Assembly: GCF_000235625.1 (NCBI RefSeq)
Contig: NZ_AGTR01000085.1
Coordinates: 62,001 to 126,000 of the forward strand
Direction of reading: 5' to 3'
Length of the DNA stretch: 64,000 bases
Origin: Marinobacter manganoxydans MnI7-9
GTDB taxonomy: Bacteria; Pseudomonadota; Gammaproteobacteria; Pseudomonadales; Oleiphilaceae
Shown here: one piece after another, positions 8,484 through 17,352 of the stretch
How the letters are laid out: each line of letters starts with the position of its first letter
Numbering within the stretch: position 1 is the stretch's first letter
The notes under the pieces: model-generated
What the model saw: the letters and a program-made list of their open reading frames with translations, nothing else
Databases searched by the model: none
Told to the model about the DNA's origin: nothing
Position numbers and translations under genes: made by a program

Positions 8484-10189
8484 ATGATGCGGCAGTTATC
8501 CTGCATCCTTCTGATTTTTCTGTCGCTGGCATGCCTGGCCAGCGCGCCTGGCAGAGGTTTGGCTCAAATGAGGTTTTTAATCGCGGGTTCAGCGATGGCA
8601 GTTTCTGGCTGAGAGTCGAGATTCCGCCAGAGCCGGTGAACCGGGTTCTGGAAATCGGCTATCCGTTGCTGGACGAGGTGTCCGTGCACTGGGTGGTTGA
8701 TGGCGAGCTGATCCAGACCCACCATACGGGCGATACCCTCCCGTTCAGCAGTCGCCCGATTTATCACCGCAATTTCGTCTTCCTGGTACCGTCGAATACC
8801 GATACGGCGACCGCCTTTGTGCGCGTGCAAACGCTCGGGTCGGTACAGATTCCCGTGGCAGTCACGCCTTCGGCCGAATTCCTGGCCAATGAGCAGCTGT
8901 CTTACGGCTGGCAGACGATGTTTCTGGGTATCATCGCTGCGATGGCGCTCTACAATCTGTTTCTGTTTGTCATCGTGCGCCATTCCACCTACTTCTGGTA
9001 CGTGCTGACTGTTGTGTTTACCGGGCTGGTTCAGCTCAACTTCAATGGTGTGCTCTTCCAGTGGCTGTGGCCGAATGCCCCGGGTATCAACCGGTATTTC
9101 ACCATTCCGGTTATCTGTTTCGCTCTGTTCTCCGCCATTATCTTCGCCATCCGTTTTCTCAATATCCGGTCCTACAGCCTCAGAAGTTACCGCTTCCTGC
9201 AGTGGATTCTGGCCGCCATTTCTGCCAGCTTCGTCTTTACTCTTTTTGGCAGTTACCAGACGGGGATTGTCCTGGTCAGCGCGATTGCGGCAGTGGTCAC
9301 TCCCGCGGTCTGGTTCATCGGTTTCCTGGTCTGGCGGAAAGGTCAGGTATTGGGCGGTTTCTACGTTCTGGCCTGGACGCCATTGCTGATCGGCCATCTG
9401 ATTCTCGCGGTCAGCAAGCTTGGCATCATGCCCCGCAGTTTCCTGACCGAGTTCATGCCTCAGATCGGCGTGGCCCTGGAGGTGGTTCTGCTTTCCTTTG
9501 CGCTTGCCTACCGGATCAACCTGGAACGTCGCAAGCGCCATGAGGCCCAGGAGCAGGCGCTGGCGATCCAGCAGCAGGCCAACCTGACCCTGGAGATGCG
9601 GGTTCAGGCGCGCACCGACGAACTGGAACGGGCCAATGAGCAGCTCAAGGCGATCAGCCTCACCGACGGTCTGACCCATGTGGCCAACCGGCGTCGGTTC
9701 GATGAAAAACTCAACGATGAGTGGCGACGGGCCCAGAGACACGGTCACCCGTTGAGCCTGTTGATGCTGGATATTGATCACTTCAAGCGGGTAAACGACG
9801 AGCTGGGACACCTGGTTGGCGACGATTGCCTGACCGCGGTGGCCGCCTTGTGCGTCGCAGAAGTGCAGCGTTCCGGGGATCTGTTGGCCCGCTATGGCGG
9901 CGAGGAATTCAGCATCCTGCTACCAGCCACGCCTGAGGAGGGAGCGGTTCGGGTGGCCGAGCGAGTGCGTCAGGCGGTGGCCCGTTCCCCGGTGCATTCC
10001 GGGGAACGGGTGGCTCCGGTCAGTCTTACCATCAGTGTGGGCGTGGCGTGCCTGGTGCCAGGGCCAGATATGGAGCCCCAGGAGCTCATCCGTCAGGCCG
10101 ATGAGGCGCTATACGCGGCCAAGGAGTCTGGCCGTAACCGGGTTATGGTGGCGCGGGATTTCAGGGCGGCGAGCGCACCTGGTGCCTGA
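8484..10189 (+). CDS. 7TM-DISM diguanylate cyclase with disrupted N-terminus
   Basis: The body of the protein is open from 8531 to 10189. It has the end of a 7TMR-DISMED2 sensor domain (GFSDGSFWLRVEI), seven membrane segments, a coiled coil and a GGDEF domain. The active site is GGEEF within ARYGGEEFSIL, and RSGD five residues before it forms the inhibitory I-site, so a product-inhibited c-di-GMP synthase is expected. A convincing signal peptide, MMRQLSCILLIFLSLACLA, begins at ATG 8484 but in another frame, and it runs into a stop soon after the join. The sensor also lacks the ~40 residues that normally precede the S-x-W-L-R strand. This looks like a small deletion with frameshift between 8555 and 8600. 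If so, export of the sensor is lost unless the shift is corrected. Confidence 0.8.
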
Positions 10190-10203
10190 GGTCTCCCGGA
10201 TCT

Positions 10204-10590
10204 TCAGTTCTTCAGTTTGTACCGCCCTGGTCCGAGGAATATCACTGCAACTGCTGTAAAGAGGAAGAAGCCCTGCAGCTCCAGCGCCCAGCCGCCGCTG
10301 CGCCCAAGGCTCAGGAGTTCGTTGCCGTGAACCAGGATGATGGCAAACAGCATGTTGAAAATAATCAGCAGCGCACCGATCCGGGTCTGATACCCAAGGA
10401 TGACCATCAGCGGCGCGATGATCTCACCCACGTACACCCCGTAGGCGAGGAAGGTTGGCAGGCCGTGGCTGGCCAGCTCCCCTTCAATGAAGCCGATGCC
10501 GTTGAGCAGCTTGGCAATGCCATGGAACAGCATCAGGCCGCCCAGGGTCAGGCGGATAATCAGTTTTCCCAGATCAGCGTTTTCGAGCAA
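10204..10590 (-). CDS. DoxX family membrane protein
   Basis: A 128-residue protein with four predicted membrane helices. It begins with LIIRLTLGGLMLFHGIAKL, the typical first DoxX helix, and includes GLPTFLAYGVYVGEIIAPLMVILG and a C-terminal FFLFTAVAVIFLGPGRYKL. DoxX-family proteins have been linked to redox and thiol stress in other bacteria, but the biochemical role is unclear. It is the last gene of the minus-strand operon, starting 16 nt after the truncated haemoglobin stop codon. Confidence 0.85.
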   Translation of the reverse strand: MLENADLGKLIIRLTLGGLMLFHGIAKLLNGIGFIEGELASHGLPTFLAYGVYVGEIIAPLMVILGYQTRIGALLIIFNMLFAIILVHGNELLSLGRSGGWALELQGFFLFTAVAVIFLGPGRYKLKN

Positions 10591-10606
10591 GGTACAGGTC
10601 TCCGTT

Positions 10607-11056
10607 CTACAGATTGCGAATGTCAGGGTAAAGCGGCAGCAGTTGTTTGATCAGTCGGTTCTGGGCGCCGGTTGGGATATCGTTCTGTTCCATGGCCAGA
10701 ATCAGGTTCTCGGCCAGGGCATTGAACTGGGTGTCCGTGATGTCCATGTCAGAGTGCAGTTCACGCATCTCTCGCCCGGTATAGCTGCAGGGCCCACCGC
10801 TGAGCTCGCACAACTGATCCGTGAGGTTCTGGTGAAACCGGGCGACATCCATGCCTTTGAACTGTTGGTTGATGCGTTCGTCCTCGACGATCAGGTAGAG
10901 CAGGTCCTCCACCACGTTTTCAATGCCTTCACGTTCACCGAGCTGCTGATAAAGGGATCTATCAGGTTGGCTGTTCAGACTCTGGCAGCCACCGAGCATC
11001 AGTGCCAGCGAGATTAACAGGGCGGTAGGCGTAAGGTAGAGATTGGTAAGTGCCAT
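10607..11056 (-). CDS. Lipoprotein-type group 1 truncated haemoglobin
   Basis: The 149-residue protein starts at ATG 11056, two nt after the preceding gene ends. A 44-residue longer frame exists but has no signal sequence and lies inside the neighbour. The first 25 residues are a lipoprotein signal with lipobox LGGC (about residues 21-24). After it comes the group 1 globin: SLYQQLGEREGIENVVEDLL, then FHQNLTDQLCELSGGPCSYTGREMRELHSDMDIT, which contains the proximal histidine region (ELHSDM). Truncated globins bind O2, NO or other small ligands. Export as a lipoprotein would place it in the periplasm or outer membrane, which is unusual for globins. Neighbours are DUF3034 and DoxX. Confidence 0.88.
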   Translation of the reverse strand: MALTNLYLTPTALLISLALMLGGCQSLNSQPDRSLYQQLGEREGIENVVEDLLYLIVEDERINQQFKGMDVARFHQNLTDQLCELSGGPCSYTGREMRELHSDMDITDTQFNALAENLILAMEQNDIPTGAQNRLIKQLLPLYPDIRNL

Positions 11057-11058
11057 GA

Positions 11059-11934
11059 TCAGAAACTCCCCTGCAGCGACAGATACAGACCTTGCTGGTC
11101 TTCCAGTGTGGCAACGTCGCCCAGGTTGACCAGGGCGCCCGTGACCGCCAGACGACGGTCCGGCACCCAGGCCACGAACAGGTCCCACCAGTCATCTTCG
11201 GTGGCAAACCCCAGGTTGTCCGGTTTTTGCCGGTATTCCGCGCCCACCAGCCACTGGCGGTTGAGGAAAAGCCCGACGCTGCCCTCCATCATCAGTTCGT
11301 GGCTGTTGTTCTGGTCGCCGCCAAAACCGAGAAGCCCGCCCTGGTTGGCCCGGGTTGCCCGCGCGGACAGGTTTACCAGCAGGTTGCGCTCCATCACGGC
11401 GGCAAAGAACAGCTTGCTGCCGCTGACATACACATCGGTGCCACTGTCGTCCCGGGCGCCAATCGCCGACGGCACGGTGAAATCCCGCTGGCGCTTGTAC
11501 TGAACGCCCGCAGACCACTGGCCCCAGGGACTGTACAACACATCGCCGGCGAGCCGGACCTTGGCGCCGAAAATATCCTGATTCAGTTCATCCTGCTCCA
11601 GGCCAAAGCCGTCCTTGAGGGTAAACACCAGGCTGTCCAGATCCAGGGTCTGGCGGGCCACGGTGATCTCCAGGCGGTTATTCCAGTTCAGCCCGGCACC
11701 GGTCACCGAGAGAGAGTAATCGTCCACTTCGGCCCGGCTGAGTGCCACGGTGCCGCCCCACTCCTCGTCGCTGGCGTAGCTGCCCAGTAGAGCCCAGGGA
11801 ACCAGGCCACCGCCGGCACTGCCCTCAATGGTGGTGACGCCTCCGGTCGCCCAGATCCGGCTGCCGATGTCGGCCATGGCGGCCGGTGCCATCAGAAGCG
11901 CCACGGTCAGTGTCATCAGACGTCTCTTTATCAT
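11059..11934 (-). CDS. DUF3034 family putative outer-membrane protein
   Basis: A 291-residue protein with a cleavable signal peptide (MIKRRLMTLTVALLMAPAA, then A-M-A). The mature part is built of alternating amphipathic strands, starting IGSRIWATGGVTTIEGSAGGGL and ending GLYLSLQGSF; a terminal aromatic residue is typical of outer-membrane barrels. The family has no known function. Its ATG overlaps the stop of the EAL protein in an ATGA, and the haemoglobin gene follows after two bases, so all are one operon. Confidence 0.85.
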   Translation of the reverse strand: MIKRRLMTLTVALLMAPAAMADIGSRIWATGGVTTIEGSAGGGLVPWALLGSYASDEEWGGTVALSRAEVDDYSLSVTGAGLNWNNRLEITVARQTLDLDSLVFTLKDGFGLEQDELNQDIFGAKVRLAGDVLYSPWGQWSAGVQYKRQRDFTVPSAIGARDDSGTDVYVSGSKLFFAAVMERNLLVNLSARATRANQGGLLGFGGDQNNSHELMMEGSVGLFLNRQWLVGAEYRQKPDNLGFATEDDWWDLFVAWVPDRRLAVTGALVNLGDVATLEDQQGLYLSLQGSF

Positions 11935-14285
11935 TCTGAATACTCCGGGTTGGGTCGGCTCAGCTCTCCTTTGCGGGCAGCCAGGGACAGCGCAGTCTCC
12001 GGCAGATCCTCGGGGGCAATCGGGCGGCTCAGGTAAAAACCCTGGCCGAGGTTGCAGCCCCAGTGTTGCAGCAGCTGCCAGGCTTCCAGGTTCTCGATCC
12101 CTTCTGCCACGACCTTCAGCCCGAGGCCGTGGGCCATATCAATGGTGGACCGGACAATCAGCTGGTCCTGGGGCTCGGAATCCAGCTTCAGCACGAATGA
12201 CTTGTCGATTTTCAGCTCCTGTACCGGCAGCTTGCGCAGCTGGGACAACGAGGAGTAGCCGGTGCCAAAGTCGTCCACCGACAGGGTCACTCCCAGCGCC
12301 CTGAGCTGGTTCAGGGTGGCCATGGCCTCTTCCGGATCTTCCATCAGGGCACTTTCCGTGACTTCCAGGGTCACCCGTTCCAGATCGTGGTGCCAATCGT
12401 GAAAGGTTTCCGCGATGTGCCGGGTCAGGGCGGGCCAGGTGAGGTCCATGGCGGACAGATTGATGGCAACGCCCGCGTCAACACCCTGCTCGTGCCATCG
12501 CCGGGCATCGCTGGCCACCCGTTGCAGGATATGGGCTGTCAGGTCGTGGATCTGCCCTGACTGTTCGGCGAGAAAGATGAACTCCTCGGGGGAAATAAAG
12601 CCCAGTTCCGGGTGAATCCATCGCACCAGGGCCTCTACCTGCACCAATTCGCCGGTCTGGCTGTTCAGTTTGGGCTGGTAGTTCATGTGCAACCCGTTAT
12701 GCAGAATTGCGGCGTGCAGGTCGGTGATCAGTTTCAGTTCTCTGAGGTGACTCTCATCCTGCCCGGGCTTGTAGCGCGTGAAGGCTTCGGGGTGGGCCTC
12801 CGCCTGCTCGAAGGTGAGATTGAGCCGGCGACGCAGGGCGTCGGTATCCGAGGCATCTTCCGGCAGTTCCATGGTGACGATGGTGACCCTGAGGGAGAAG
12901 GGCGTCTGGTCTACCTGCAAGGGAGATTCGATGAGCGCGTGCAGTTGCCGGATTCTGTCACTGCCTTGCTCCGGGGGCAGTGAAGGGATCAGGGCCAGGA
13001 ATTCGCCGCCACCGGTGCGGGCGAGGATATGGGCGTCCGGGAGTTCCTGCTGCAGGCGCTTGGCAATACCGATCAGGACCTTGTCGCCGAATTCCAGCCC
13101 CAGGGTGTCGTTGATATCGGAGAGATCGTTGAGCCGGATCCCCACCAGTGAACCCGTGCCACGGTTCTCAAACAGCTCGGCGGCCTCCTGCATCAGGGCG
13201 TTGCGGTTTTTCAGTCCGGTGACGTCATCGTGGGTTGCCGCATAGCGGATCTGGGCTTCCCGCTCCCGAAGGCCAGACAGCATATCCCGCAGGGCGTTGC
13301 GGAGCTGGGTCAGTTCGCCGCCGGCCCGGATGGCCGGTGCCTCGGGTGTGGTGCCCTCACCGATAGCCCGCGCGTAGCTTGCCAGCTGCAACACCGGGCG
13401 CCCGAGGTTCCGGGCAATGACCAGCGCCAGCAGAATGGCGAAAATCAGGATGGCGGTCACCAGCAGGGCAATTTCCACCGCTCGCCGGTAGTAATTCTGG
13501 AGCGTGGCATCACGGCTAATAAGCAGCACGGCCTGGACGGCGGCGGGGTCTGATTCGCCCAGGTTGATGATCCGGGTGAAATAACCGGCACTTTCAATAA
13601 AATTGGCGTTGGCGGATGCGCCTGCAAGCTCCTGTTCCAGCTTGGCATCGATGCTGCTGGTGGCGGCAAAACTGTTCAGGTTGTCGTTCTGGTTCGATCG
13701 CGCCCGGAAGATCACCGAGGTGCCACTGAGCCTGGCGATGACCTCTGCCAGGGACTGGTCCATGGCAAAGCCGCTGACCAGCGAGGCCCGAAGCCCCGGG
13801 GCCTCTATCGGGATGATGAGAATCTCGTAGCCCCTGCCATCAATGGCCCGCAGTGACCGGGTAAACCCATTACGACGGGTGCTTGTCAGCTGTTCCTGGC
13901 TGACGGCAGGAAAAGGGTTTTGCAGGGTCGAGGCCAGGGGCTCTCCCTGACTGTCCAGCAAGAGCGCGAAGTCGGCACCCACCCTGCCGCTGTGGTTTTC
14001 CAGGGCACTGTCGATGGTTGCCGGGTCGCGGCTGGCAATGGCCGAGCGAAAGCCGAAATCCTGCACCACAACACTGAGCCGGGACAGTTCCAGATCGGTC
14101 CGGCGATCAATGACCTCGTTGGTCAGCCGCTCTCCGATGGCCAGCTGTTCCAGTGCACGGCTTTTTTCATCCTCGAACAGGTACACCATCAGCAGGGCGA
14201 TGATCACCAGGCTGACCAGCGCCACCAGTGAGATCATCGCCGCAATAAGCCGGCCCCGGAATCCGAGACGAGATACCAGACCCAT
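11931..14285 (-). CDS. GGDEF-EAL protein with periplasmic sensor and degenerate GGDEF site
   Basis: A 784-residue inner-membrane protein from ATG 14285, whose start overlaps the TGA of the cupredoxin gene (TGATG). The order is a membrane helix (~15-37), a periplasmic sensor of ~240 residues, a second helix, a HAMP-like linker, GGDEF and EAL. The cyclase signature reads GGGEF, with Gly where catalysis needs Asp or Glu, and there is no RxxD I-site. The EAL domain keeps its catalytic set: EALVRW, INLSAMD, VTLEVTES, VDDFGTGYSSL, ELKIDKSFV and VAEGIE. It is therefore expected to hydrolyse c-di-GMP, with the GGDEF half perhaps binding GTP as a regulator. Operon context suggests the sensor reads a redox or copper/NO-related signal (inference). 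Confidence 0.92.
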   Translation of the reverse strand: MGLVSRLGFRGRLIAAMISLVALVSLVIIALLMVYLFEDEKSRALEQLAIGERLTNEVIDRRTDLELSRLSVVVQDFGFRSAIASRDPATIDSALENHSGRVGADFALLLDSQGEPLASTLQNPFPAVSQEQLTSTRRNGFTRSLRAIDGRGYEILIIPIEAPGLRASLVSGFAMDQSLAEVIARLSGTSVIFRARSNQNDNLNSFAATSSIDAKLEQELAGASANANFIESAGYFTRIINLGESDPAAVQAVLLISRDATLQNYYRRAVEIALLVTAILIFAILLALVIARNLGRPVLQLASYARAIGEGTTPEAPAIRAGGELTQLRNALRDMLSGLREREAQIRYAATHDDVTGLKNRNALMQEAAELFENRGTGSLVGIRLNDLSDINDTLGLEFGDKVLIGIAKRLQQELPDAHILARTGGGEFLALIPSLPPEQGSDRIRQLHALIESPLQVDQTPFSLRVTIVTMELPEDASDTDALRRRLNLTFEQAEAHPEAFTRYKPGQDESHLRELKLITDLHAAILHNGLHMNYQPKLNSQTGELVQVEALVRWIHPELGFISPEEFIFLAEQSGQIHDLTAHILQRVASDARRWHEQGVDAGVAINLSAMDLTWPALTRHIAETFHDWHHDLERVTLEVTESALMEDPEEAMATLNQLRALGVTLSVDDFGTGYSSLSQLRKLPVQELKIDKSFVLKLDSEPQDQLIVRSTIDMAHGLGLKVVAEGIENLEAWQLLQHWGCNLGQGFYLSRPIAPEDLPETALSLAARKGELSRPNPEYSE

Positions 14286-14950
14286 CAAAGCTCCCGAAAG
14301 CGCTGCTGGAGACGGTCCAGCGAGCCTTCTGCGGCAGGCTCGGGCTCAAGATTGAGGGTGACGATTGCGGACTCGCTATCACGTTCGATTTCACGGGTGA
14401 CCGGGCGGGTATTATCCGGCAGCCGTGGGTGCCAGATCTCAAGTGTCACCGTGCCCTGGCTGCCCTCGCTGGGCAGTGTATCGAGCGACAGGGTGACCTT
14501 GCCGGAGGTATCTGTCCGGCCGGTGTCAGCGGTGTCGGTGACCACCACAAAGCCCTGCATGTGGTCGTGAATGTTGCAGCCCAGTTCAACGATGCCTGGC
14601 TTGTCGAAAACAATGGGAGCCGCCGGGCGGTCGGCGTAAAGCTCGATGTTGAAGGTTTTTGCCGGCGAGAAGGAATACACGTGATGCTGGGTATTGTCGC
14701 GATTCGGGAAATCCACGCTGGAGCCGACTGGCACCACCAGTACATGGGGATGGAAGGCGCGATCCTTCTGATAGATTTCGGCAGAAACCGGTGTTGCCGG
14801 ACGGGCACTGTCTACGGAAACCACGGCATTGGCCACGGGTTCGGTGTTGCCTTCCAGGGTGACGGTTACGGACAGCTCGTACGCGTTGGCTGTCGATACC
14901 ATGGCAGAAATCAACAGTCCCGCCAGCACTGCAATCGCTGATACTTTCAT
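14285..14950 (-). CDS. Exported cupredoxin-like protein (methylamine-utilisation type)
   Basis: A 221-residue protein with a signal peptide ending A-N-A near residue 23. The central domain is cupredoxin-like: VPVGSSVDFPNRDNTQHHVYSF provides the first His, and VELGCNIHDHMQGFVVV provides the Cys-x3-His-x-His-Met group of a type 1 copper site. The C-terminal ~80 residues form another beta domain. Homologues are often labelled methylamine utilisation proteins, but no amine dehydrogenase genes are present here. The gene sits 16 nt downstream of the hypothetical gene and overlaps the GGDEF-EAL gene. Confidence 0.82.
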   Translation of the reverse strand: MKVSAIAVLAGLLISAMVSTANAYELSVTVTLEGNTEPVANAVVSVDSARPATPVSAEIYQKDRAFHPHVLVVPVGSSVDFPNRDNTQHHVYSFSPAKTFNIELYADRPAAPIVFDKPGIVELGCNIHDHMQGFVVVTDTADTGRTDTSGKVTLSLDTLPSEGSQGTVTLEIWHPRLPDNTRPVTREIERDSESAIVTLNLEPEPAAEGSLDRLQQRFREL

Positions 14951-14966
14951 TAAACCTCTGAACCTG

Positions 14967-15617
14967 TCAGGCCAGGCCGGACCCGAGAGAAAATCGAATG
15001 TGGTTCCTTACCAGCAGATTTTCCCAGTAATGCCGCATCCAGTCCCAGGCGGCGTTGTTCACCTGCTCGACAAACGGGTCGAGGTTGAGTTCGTAGTAGT
15101 CCGGCGTGCCTGCTATCTGCAACACGGTTACGGTGATGGAGTCGTCCAGCTCGTTGGCAAAGGGCTCGCCGATAAGCTGATGAGCCAGAAGATTAGCACG
15201 AGTTGCTTCCATATCCACGATTTCGCTGGCCCGGGTACACCGGTTGTTTTCGTACATTTCTTCCATCAACCGATGACAAAGGTAGGCGCGGATCAGTAGG
15301 CCATCGAGACCGTCGTAGCGAACCAGGAGCGCTGATGGCTGAGTAAAATACCGGATGGCGGCATTCACAAAGGGCTCAAACAGATCGGCTTTTCCGGCTT
15401 CCCGGGCACAGGCTTCAACGCATTCGATGAGCCTTGGTGCCATTTCGATGTACTCAACCACGAACTGGAACAGGCAGGTGGCGGGCTGATACCCCTCAAT
15501 AGTGACCGCAGACGGGAGCGCGGCAACCTTTTCGTGAAGCTGTCGGAGGAAGGTCCCGGAGCGGGCTTCCTTGCGCCGCGCCTGGTCAATAATCTCAAGG
15601 ACTACCTGTGGTGTCAT
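14967..15617 (-). CDS. Conserved hypothetical protein, first gene of the cupredoxin operon
   Basis: About 216 residues if started at ATG 15617 (MTPQVVLEIIDQ). A TTG 39 nt upstream (at 15656) is in frame and has a GGGAGG ribosome binding site, so the protein may be 13 residues longer. It is a soluble, mainly helical protein with no signal peptide. Notable stretches are LVRYDGLDGLLIRAYLCHRLMEE and DDSITVTVLQIAG. I do not recognise a family. It ends 16 nt before the cupredoxin start, so it is probably cotranscribed. Confidence 0.7.
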   Translation of the reverse strand: MTPQVVLEIIDQARRKEARSGTFLRQLHEKVAALPSAVTIEGYQPATCLFQFVVEYIEMAPRLIECVEACAREAGKADLFEPFVNAAIRYFTQPSALLVRYDGLDGLLIRAYLCHRLMEEMYENNRCTRASEIVDMEATRANLLAHQLIGEPFANELDDSITVTVLQIAGTPDYYELNLDPFVEQVNNAAWDWMRHYWENLLVRNHIRFSLGSGLA

Positions 15618-15823
15618 TTCAGGAGAAGCCGATGTCTGAACGAATTGAGGTCGCAAGGCGCCTCCCGTTGTTAGCAACTGATAGCAACGAGTTCCCGGGC
15701 AGGAGAGGAGGGCTGGCTACCACATCGTGCCTGCCTTTTCAGACAAGTGTAGCCGAGATTTTTGCGACTGCTTTTCCGCTGTGATGAAAATACCCGGCTG
15801 TAATGTTACGGATTGAATCTGCG

Positions 15824-17152
15824 TCACTGGCTCTGGAACCAACGGTCGTTCCTGGTATGGGACCAGCACAGCCATCCCATGCTCAGGGCCCGCGCTACCA
15901 TCAGAGAGATCAGCGCGAACCAGAGCCCGTGATTGCCCCAGCCCGTGGTCAGCCACCAGACCGGTGCAAACACGGCCAGGGCCGAAAACAGCATGGTGTT
16001 CTGCATGTCCCGGGTTCGGGTTGCGCCGATAAAAATCCCATCAAGAAGAAAGCCCCAGACTGCGGCAAAAGGTAGCAGCCAAAGCCAGGGCAGGTAGCGC
16101 CAGGCGGTGGCTCTCACTTCCTCGATACCGGTTAGCAGTGCAATGAGCCAATGCCCGCCGGCCACAAAAACAATGGTGAGCAAGAGGGCGCCCCAGAGTG
16201 ACCATCGCAGGGCACTTCGAAAGACCACCCGGAAGCGCCGCCGGCTGCCTTTGCCGATAGCCTCGCCAATCAGCGCCTCGGCAGCATTGGCAAAACCGTC
16301 CAGGGCGTTGGAGATCAACAGAAGAAAGGTGATCAGAACGGCATTGGCAGCGAGGATGGTGTCTCCCTGACGGGCGCCCTGGGCGGTAAAAAATGCCAGC
16401 ACCAATAACAGCGCGATGGTTCGGACCATGATGTAGCGGTTAACCTGGAGAATCCTCAGGTAATCCTCGAGTTTGCCGAACAGAGCCTTCGTCAGCCCCT
16501 GCCCCTCAGGCATTCGCCGTAATACGATCAGGAAACCGATGGCGGCGGCACCGTATTCGGCGATCACAGTGGCAATGGCCACGCCACGGCTGTTCCAGCC
16601 AAGCACGGTAACAAAAAGAATATCCAACACGATGTTCAGGCCGTTTGCTGCAATCAGCATGATCATCGGGCCCCGTGGAAACTGGGTGCCGATGAGCCAG
16701 CCAACCAGCGTGTACTGGCAGAGAACGGCCGGCGCGCTCCAGATCCGGATTCCGGCGTACTCGGCCGCCAGTTCGGTCACGTTGTCACTGGGATTCATCA
16801 GGCTCAGGCCGGTCTGTATCAGAGGCTGGTGAAACAGAATGAGAAGAAGGCCGATCCCGGTTGCCAACAGGATCGAGCGCAGCAGCAATGCCACCTGACT
16901 GAAGTTGTCCCGCTTGCCCCATGCCTGAGCGGCCAGGCCGGTCGTGCCCATGCGCATGAAGCCAAAGGTCCAGTACAGGATGCTGAACAGATTGGCACCA
17001 ACGGCGACGGCGCCAAGATACTCCGGGCTTTCCAGGTGGCCGAGCACGGCCGTATCCACCAGTCCCAGGAGAGGGACGGTGAGGTTGGTGAGCATCAATG
17101 GCCAGGCCAGGGCCCAGAGACGTCGGTCGGTTGCCGGCAAGTTAAAAGGCAT
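15824..17152 (-). CDS. MATE family efflux transporter (DinF-like)
   Basis: A 442-residue, 12-helix transporter from ATG 17152. The longer upstream frame is rejected because it crosses the AT-rich promoter region. The N-terminal LWALAWPLMLTNLTVPLLGLVDTAVLGHL and the LYWTFGFMRMGTTGLAAQAWG element are typical of the DinF branch of the MOP superfamily. Substrate is unknown; family members export cationic drugs or related compounds using Na+ or H+. It is divergent from the cytochrome oxidase operon. Confidence 0.92.
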   Translation of the reverse strand: MPFNLPATDRRLWALAWPLMLTNLTVPLLGLVDTAVLGHLESPEYLGAVAVGANLFSILYWTFGFMRMGTTGLAAQAWGKRDNFSQVALLLRSILLATGIGLLLILFHQPLIQTGLSLMNPSDNVTELAAEYAGIRIWSAPAVLCQYTLVGWLIGTQFPRGPMIMLIAANGLNIVLDILFVTVLGWNSRGVAIATVIAEYGAAAIGFLIVLRRMPEGQGLTKALFGKLEDYLRILQVNRYIMVRTIALLLVLAFFTAQGARQGDTILAANAVLITFLLLISNALDGFANAAEALIGEAIGKGSRRRFRVVFRSALRWSLWGALLLTIVFVAGGHWLIALLTGIEEVRATAWRYLPWLWLLPFAAVWGFLLDGIFIGATRTRDMQNTMLFSALAVFAPVWWLTTGWGNHGLWFALISLMVARALSMGWLCWSHTRNDRWFQSQ

Positions 17153-17207
17153 ATGCGTTTTAATTCTTAAAAAATTCTGTTTAGCTTTTTTGGGTTTAGC
17201 CGATTTT

Positions 17208-17236
17208 TTAGTCTTTTTTTGATCTGTGTCTATACT
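17208..17236 (+). promoter_or_regulatory. Sigma-70 promoter for the cytochrome oxidase operon
   Basis: TTAGTC (17208-17213) and TATACT (17231-17236) are separated by 17 bp in the AT-rich gap between the MATE gene and ctaC. A start near 17243 gives a leader of about 110 nt. No other structure is obvious in this 200-base gap. Confidence 0.6.
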
Positions 17237-17352
17237 CCAAGCTGAGTATCCGAAAGCAGGCTTCCACTCTGGTTTTGCGGTGTATGCGACGCCGAAAATG
17301 CCAGCGGGATAACGCAAAATCCGACAAGAATAACACTCTGTGGAGACACAGT

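Noticed and set aside
14285-14950. Methylamine utilisation locus
   Set aside because: Only the cupredoxin-like protein carries that label in relatives; no methylamine dehydrogenase or mau genes are near.
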